The position numbers and the translations under genes are program-made. Positions 45,838-49,533 of a stretch of DNA of 49,533 nt are shown here, piece by piece; within the stretch, counting starts at the first letter, position 1, and each line of letters opens with the position of its first letter. The notes under the pieces are model-generated. The model was not told the DNA's origin. It ran no database searches and saw only the letters and a list, made by a program, of their open reading frames with translations. Source of the DNA: Chloroflexota bacterium (GTDB taxonomy: Bacteria; Chloroflexota; Dehalococcoidia; Lucifugimonadales; HRBIN23); the NCBI GenBank assembly GCA_016210325.1, contig JACQUK010000090.1, positions 1-49,533 of the forward strand. Direction: 5' to 3'.

Positions 45838-46092
45838 AGTCGTTCGCCTAACATGGTCAATCGCTGCCCATCAGGTATCTTCACCACAAGGCGAGGATGG
45901 CTTTCCCAACGGCGCAAGGCGTCCTGGTGAGACAAACCCTTCCCTTGGCCCTTCCTGGACAGGAGGACCGGCTGGCATTATAGGCCATCAAGGGCAACCA
46001 CGCCTCGTGCAGGCGCGAGCAAGGCCCCAAATGGTGGCGGACCCTGGTGAAGAGAGGCAGACTGGTGCCAGCCAGATGAAAGGGCAGGACCC

Positions 46093-46584
46093 CTAGCGGA
46101 GCCGGCCGATGGCGATGGCCAGGCCCACGATGAAGGCGGCAACGGTGAAAAGGCTTCCCCAGGACACCAGAGGGGTCAGCAGTTGCAAGCCTAGGAAAGC
46201 CACAATGTACCCCAGGACAGCGATGGCCTGGAGCAGGCCCCCCCGCTTGCGGTTTGTAGCCAGGCTCACGGCCTCCCCTACCAGGTAGCCGGCGCCCAGG
46301 AAATACCCAGGGGCCACCCACACAGCGAGGAACAGGGGGACCATGCCCAGACGCACGATCACGGCCAGGGCCAGGCCCAGCGCCAGCCCAGTCGCCAGGC
46401 CAGCCACAAGCCCACGGAGCAGGACAACGGGCCTGACAGCATATGTGGGCAGGCGGCTCAACCGGGCGCAGTCGCGGCAACGTGCCCCCACAGGCGTCTG
46501 CACCAGGCAACGGGGGCAGATAGGTGTTTCGCACTTGCTGCAACGCAGGACCGTTTCGGTGTCAGGGTGGTAAGTGCACTGCAT
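46093..46584 (-). CDS. B-box-type zinc-ribbon membrane protein
   Basis: CTYHPDTETVLRCSKCETPICPRCLVQTPVGARCRDCA then hydrophobic segments. Confidence 0.75.
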   Translation of the reverse strand: MQCTYHPDTETVLRCSKCETPICPRCLVQTPVGARCRDCARLSRLPTYAVRPVVLLRGLVAGLATGLALGLALAVIVRLGMVPLFLAVWVAPGYFLGAGYLVGEAVSLATNRKRGGLLQAIAVLGYIVAFLGLQLLTPLVSWGSLFTVAAFIVGLAIAIGRLR

Positions 46585-47258
46585 CAGGAGCCTGCTCTTC
46601 GGGAGACCTCGGGCTTGAGTGCCCGGGCGGTGTCCCGGTCATACAGAGCGCGGTACAGCAGAGTCTCCACCCATGTCTGGCCCGCCGGCGGAAGTTGCCA
46701 GTTGGCCACGAGACGCTTGAGCAAGAGGATGACCACCAGGGCCAGCGAGAAGCCGAAAAACTCCCGCTCCGGCCGCAGGAAGGACCAGAGGGGGACCAGG
46801 AGCATGGCGATGCCCACCCACAGGGCCACGCTTCGCGTCAGCAGCCAGCCCAGCACGCCCACCACCATGAACCCCACCAGCTCCCAGGGGACCCCACCCA
46901 GCGGCAAGGCCAGCAACACTCCAATGCTCGTCGACACACCACGTCCCCCGGTGAAACGGAGGTACAGAGACCAGTTGTGCCCGGCCACTGCGGCCAACCC
47001 AATGGCCATCTGGGCATCCAGGCTCAACCCCAGTAGCTTGGCAATGGCCAGGGGCAGCGCGCCTTTCCCCAGGGAATCGAACAGCCCCACCAGAAGGCCC
47101 ACCCGTGCCCCCATGAGGCTACGGATGTTGGAGGCCCCCACGTTGCCAGAGCCGATGCGGCGCACGTCTACCCGCCGTTTGTAGCGGGCCACCAGGTACG
47201 CCGTCGGCACCGAGCCCCACAGGTAGGCTGCCAACACGGCTAATGCTGTCGTCAGCAT
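46584..47258 (-). CDS. plsY: Glycerol-3-phosphate acyltransferase PlsY
   Basis: YLWGSVPTAYLVARYKRRVDVRRIGSGNVGASNIRSLMG; VAGHNWSLYLRFTGGRGVSTSIGVLL. Confidence 0.92.
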   Translation of the reverse strand: MLTTALAVLAAYLWGSVPTAYLVARYKRRVDVRRIGSGNVGASNIRSLMGARVGLLVGLFDSLGKGALPLAIAKLLGLSLDAQMAIGLAAVAGHNWSLYLRFTGGRGVSTSIGVLLALPLGGVPWELVGFMVVGVLGWLLTRSVALWVGIAMLLVPLWSFLRPEREFFGFSLALVVILLLKRLVANWQLPPAGQTWVETLLYRALYDRDTARALKPEVSRRAGS

Positions 47259-47365
47259 CTGCGAAACACCAACCCCCGTTGCGCATCTGCCCTGGAGTGA
47301 AGCGCCTTCACCTGGACAAGTACCTGGTTGCGCAAATCCGCGTACATATGGCCCTACCCGACCCC

Positions 47366-47470
47366 ACTCACCCTGAGTCGAAGAGTCCCAACAAGTCGGG
47401 ATCGAACCATGAACGGAACCCTGTTAGGTCCGCTCACCCTGAGGCTCTCGAAGGGCGAGCGGACAATGTC
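47366..47470. repeat. Repeat family C copy
   Basis: actcaccctgagtcgaag...tcgaaccatgaacgga...ggtccgctcaccctgaggctctcgaagggcgagcggac. Confidence 0.7.
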
Positions 47471-47524
47471 AACAGAACCTAGTGTCCTGGGTCAGAAGTT
47501 CGCTGCATAATGCGCGGTCTAGAT

Positions 47525-47612
47525 TGTCATGCTGAACGAAGTGAAGCATCTGGCGGGGAGGCAGCCCCACCACCAGATTCTTCGTCCCGACGGGTCGGGA
47601 CGAAGAATGACA
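47525..47612. repeat. MITE/REP-like inverted element TGTCATGCTGAACGAAG...CGAAGAATGACA
   Basis: Inverted termini and internal hairpin CGTCCCGA-cggg-TCGGGACG. Confidence 0.65.
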
Positions 47613-47640
47613 TTTTTCAACGGATTCCTGATTCACCACA

Positions 47641-48561
47641 CTAGTGCCTCACCTGACGGCGCCGTCCTCCGGCCAGGGCTAACAAGCGATGGGCCACCTC
47701 CAGTGGAGGCCCCACCATCCCAGGCTCCACCTCTCCAGGGGTGCCCAGGGCATGGTAGTCGCTGCCACCGCAGGGGACCAGGTCCAGCTTGTTGGCCAAG
47801 CCCAGCAGCAACTCTACTTGTTCAGGTGTGTAGTGCCCGTAGTAGACCTCTACCCCCACCAGCCCTATCTGCTTCAGGGCGGTCAGCAGCGGTTCGCCAT
47901 TGCCGCTCTCTATCGGATGGGCCAGCACCGGAAGGCCACCATGACGGATGAGCAGTGGCACCGCCTCCTCAGGGGTCAGCTTTTCTCGCTCCACGTAGGC
48001 GGGACCATTGCGCCCGATGTAACGGGCAAAGGCATCCTGCGGGTAGGTTACGTAGCCACGCTCTACCATGGCTTGAGCAATGTGGGGCCTCCCGATGGCA
48101 CCACCACCCGCCAGCTCTACCACCCGCTCCCACGCTATCTGGATGCCCAGTTCGTTGAGCTTCTCCACCATTCTCCGGGCGCGGACCTCCCGCCCATGGC
48201 GGAAGTGCTCCAGGAGCTGCTGGAACTCCTGGCTCTCCTCGTCAACAAAGTAGCCCAGGAGGTGGACCTCGCTGCTGGGGATGTCCGTCGACAGTTCGAC
48301 GCCGGGGACCAGCGTGAGGCCAGGGTGCAGGGCAGCTTCTGCCCTGGCTTCCGCCAGCCCCGCGGTGGAGTCGTGGTCGGTGATAGCCACCACCTTCAGG
48401 CCACGCTGCGCCACCAGCCGGACGAGCTCTTGCGGGGCCAGCCGCCCGTCGGAAGCGGTGGTGTGCAGGTGAAGGTCTACCTGCGCCTGGTACCGAGGCG
48501 CCTGCGCCTCAGCCTGCGGGATGACTGCGTGGCGGGACGCCTTGAATTCTTCCCCGTTCAC
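47641..48561 (-). CDS. PHP-domain metal-dependent phosphoesterase
   Basis: VDLHLHTTASDGRLAPQELVRLVAQRGLKVVAITDHDSTAGLAEA; GVELSTD; CGGSDYHA; GTG start adjacent to YmdB stop. Confidence 0.9.
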   Translation of the reverse strand: MNGEEFKASRHAVIPQAEAQAPRYQAQVDLHLHTTASDGRLAPQELVRLVAQRGLKVVAITDHDSTAGLAEARAEAALHPGLTLVPGVELSTDIPSSEVHLLGYFVDEESQEFQQLLEHFRHGREVRARRMVEKLNELGIQIAWERVVELAGGGAIGRPHIAQAMVERGYVTYPQDAFARYIGRNGPAYVEREKLTPEEAVPLLIRHGGLPVLAHPIESGNGEPLLTALKQIGLVGVEVYYGHYTPEQVELLLGLANKLDLVPCGGSDYHALGTPGEVEPGMVGPPLEVAHRLLALAGGRRRQVRH

Positions 48562-48563
48562 TG

Positions 48564-49337
48564 TCAGCCCGTCTCCCTGTCCACCCGGACGATGTGCAGG
48601 GCCCTCCCTGTGGTTTCGTCCACCTCGATCAGTACCGCGTTGAGCTGGACCGGTCCGCTGGGCACGTTCAACGCCTGAGGGGTCTGGTAGAGGAAGCGCC
48701 GCAGCACATCGCCTGGCTCGTTGCCGATGATCGAGTCGCGTGGGCCACACATCCCTACATCGGTGACGGCAGCGGTGCCCTTGGGCAGCAGGCGTGCGTC
48801 CGCTGTCGGCACGTGAGTGTGGGTCCCAACCACGGCGCTCACCCTGCCGTCCAGGTACCAGCCCATGGCCTGCTTCTCAGATGTAGCTTCGGCGTGGAAG
48901 TCCACAACAATCATCCTGGGGAGCGCACCCCGGGCCAGCAAGGCATCCATAGCGCGGAATGGGCAGTCCAGGGTATTCATGAAGACCCTACCCATGAGGT
49001 TGACGACCAGAACGCCGTTCTTCTCGAGGTGGCCCCGACCTGGCACACCGGGCGGGTAGTTCAGGGGGCGCACCAGTGGCAGCTCGCCATCCAGATGGGG
49101 AACGATCTCCTTCTTGTCCCACACATGGTTACCCGTAGTGATGACGTCCACCCCCGCCTGGAGGATCTCCTCCACCGTCTCTGGGGTGAGGCCGAACCCG
49201 CCGGCGGCGTTTTCGCCGTTGGCGATCACCAGGTCCAGGCGATGCTCCTGGCGCAGGGCCGGCAACAGCGCCTTGAGGGCGCGGCGTCCTGGGCGGCCCA
49301 CCACGTCACCCATCATGAGGATGCGGCGCATCGGCAT
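48564..49337 (-). CDS. YmdB-family metallophosphoesterase
   Basis: RILMMGDVVGRPGRRAL, VIANGENAAGGFGLT, DVITTGNHVWDKKE, VVDFHAEATSEKQAMGWYLDGRVSAVVGTHTHVPTAD. Confidence 0.93.
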   Translation of the reverse strand: MPMRRILMMGDVVGRPGRRALKALLPALRQEHRLDLVIANGENAAGGFGLTPETVEEILQAGVDVITTGNHVWDKKEIVPHLDGELPLVRPLNYPPGVPGRGHLEKNGVLVVNLMGRVFMNTLDCPFRAMDALLARGALPRMIVVDFHAEATSEKQAMGWYLDGRVSAVVGTHTHVPTADARLLPKGTAAVTDVGMCGPRDSIIGNEPGDVLRRFLYQTPQALNVPSGPVQLNAVLIEVDETTGRALHIVRVDRETG

Positions 49338-49486
49338 TTTCCTGCCTAGGACATCTCCGTAGTTACAAAGCCAAGGGATTCAGTATAGGACAGCCCCTGC
49401 TACAACACAACGGAGCGTATTCACTCACCTAAAATGTTACCGGAAGGGGTAGGGTTCCCTCAGCCAGGAATGTTACCGAGGGGACC

Positions 49487-49533
49487 ATGCTGCGAGAAGA
49501 CACGATGAGCGTGGACGAACGGCGCAAGTACCT
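49487..49533 (+). CDS. Truncated N-terminus of a possible transposase/integrase ORF at window edge
   Basis: MLREDTMSVDERRKY...; preceded by direct repeats AATGTTACCG (49433-49442, 49469-49478). Confidence 0.35.
   Translation, partial: MLREDTMSVDERRKY

Noticed and set aside
1-49533. tRNA/rRNA genes
   Set aside because: No convincing cloverleaf or rRNA signature noticed by eye; tRNAscan-SE/Infernal would be decisive.

Overview
The window is about 49.5 kb of GC-rich bacterial chromosome. Gene content and style suggest Chloroflexota/Dehalococcoidia-like, but this is inference only. The backbone is metabolic and housekeeping: a 2-oxoacid:ferredoxin oxidoreductase operon (fused gamma/delta, alpha, beta), acyl-CoA synthetase, Zn-alcohol dehydrogenase, MFS transporter, proB/proA, thiol peroxidase, SIS-domain protein, trxB, HesB/IscA, three ThDP enzymes (two are close tandem paralogs), a proVWX-type betaine ABC transporter, gyrA, two class III CoA-transferases, enoyl-CoA hydratase, SDR, MarC, plsY, PHP and YmdB-type phosphoesterases. 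Accessory genes are scattered between these core genes: a split AAA-ATPase + TOPRIM-like pair, an AbiTii-like gene splitting proB from proA, an OLD-like AAA-TOPRIM ATPase plus an orphan HicB between tandem ThDP paralogs, a DUF433/PIN-like toxin-antitoxin pair, and an SDH-type Clp-fold protease with an apparent ACG start. The clearest structural result is a complete 2,523-bp IS1595-family element (12957-15479) with 24-bp imperfect TIRs and a perfect 8-bp target duplication (AGGGTAGT). It carries passenger genes (DUF5343-like and two coupled small ORFs). Its left TIR also supplies a sigma70-like promoter firing into a hairpin-rich non-coding stretch of about 150 nt, a candidate undescribed passenger RNA. 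Several MITE/REP-like intergenic repeat families are also present. No CRISPR array, rRNA or tRNA was recognised.
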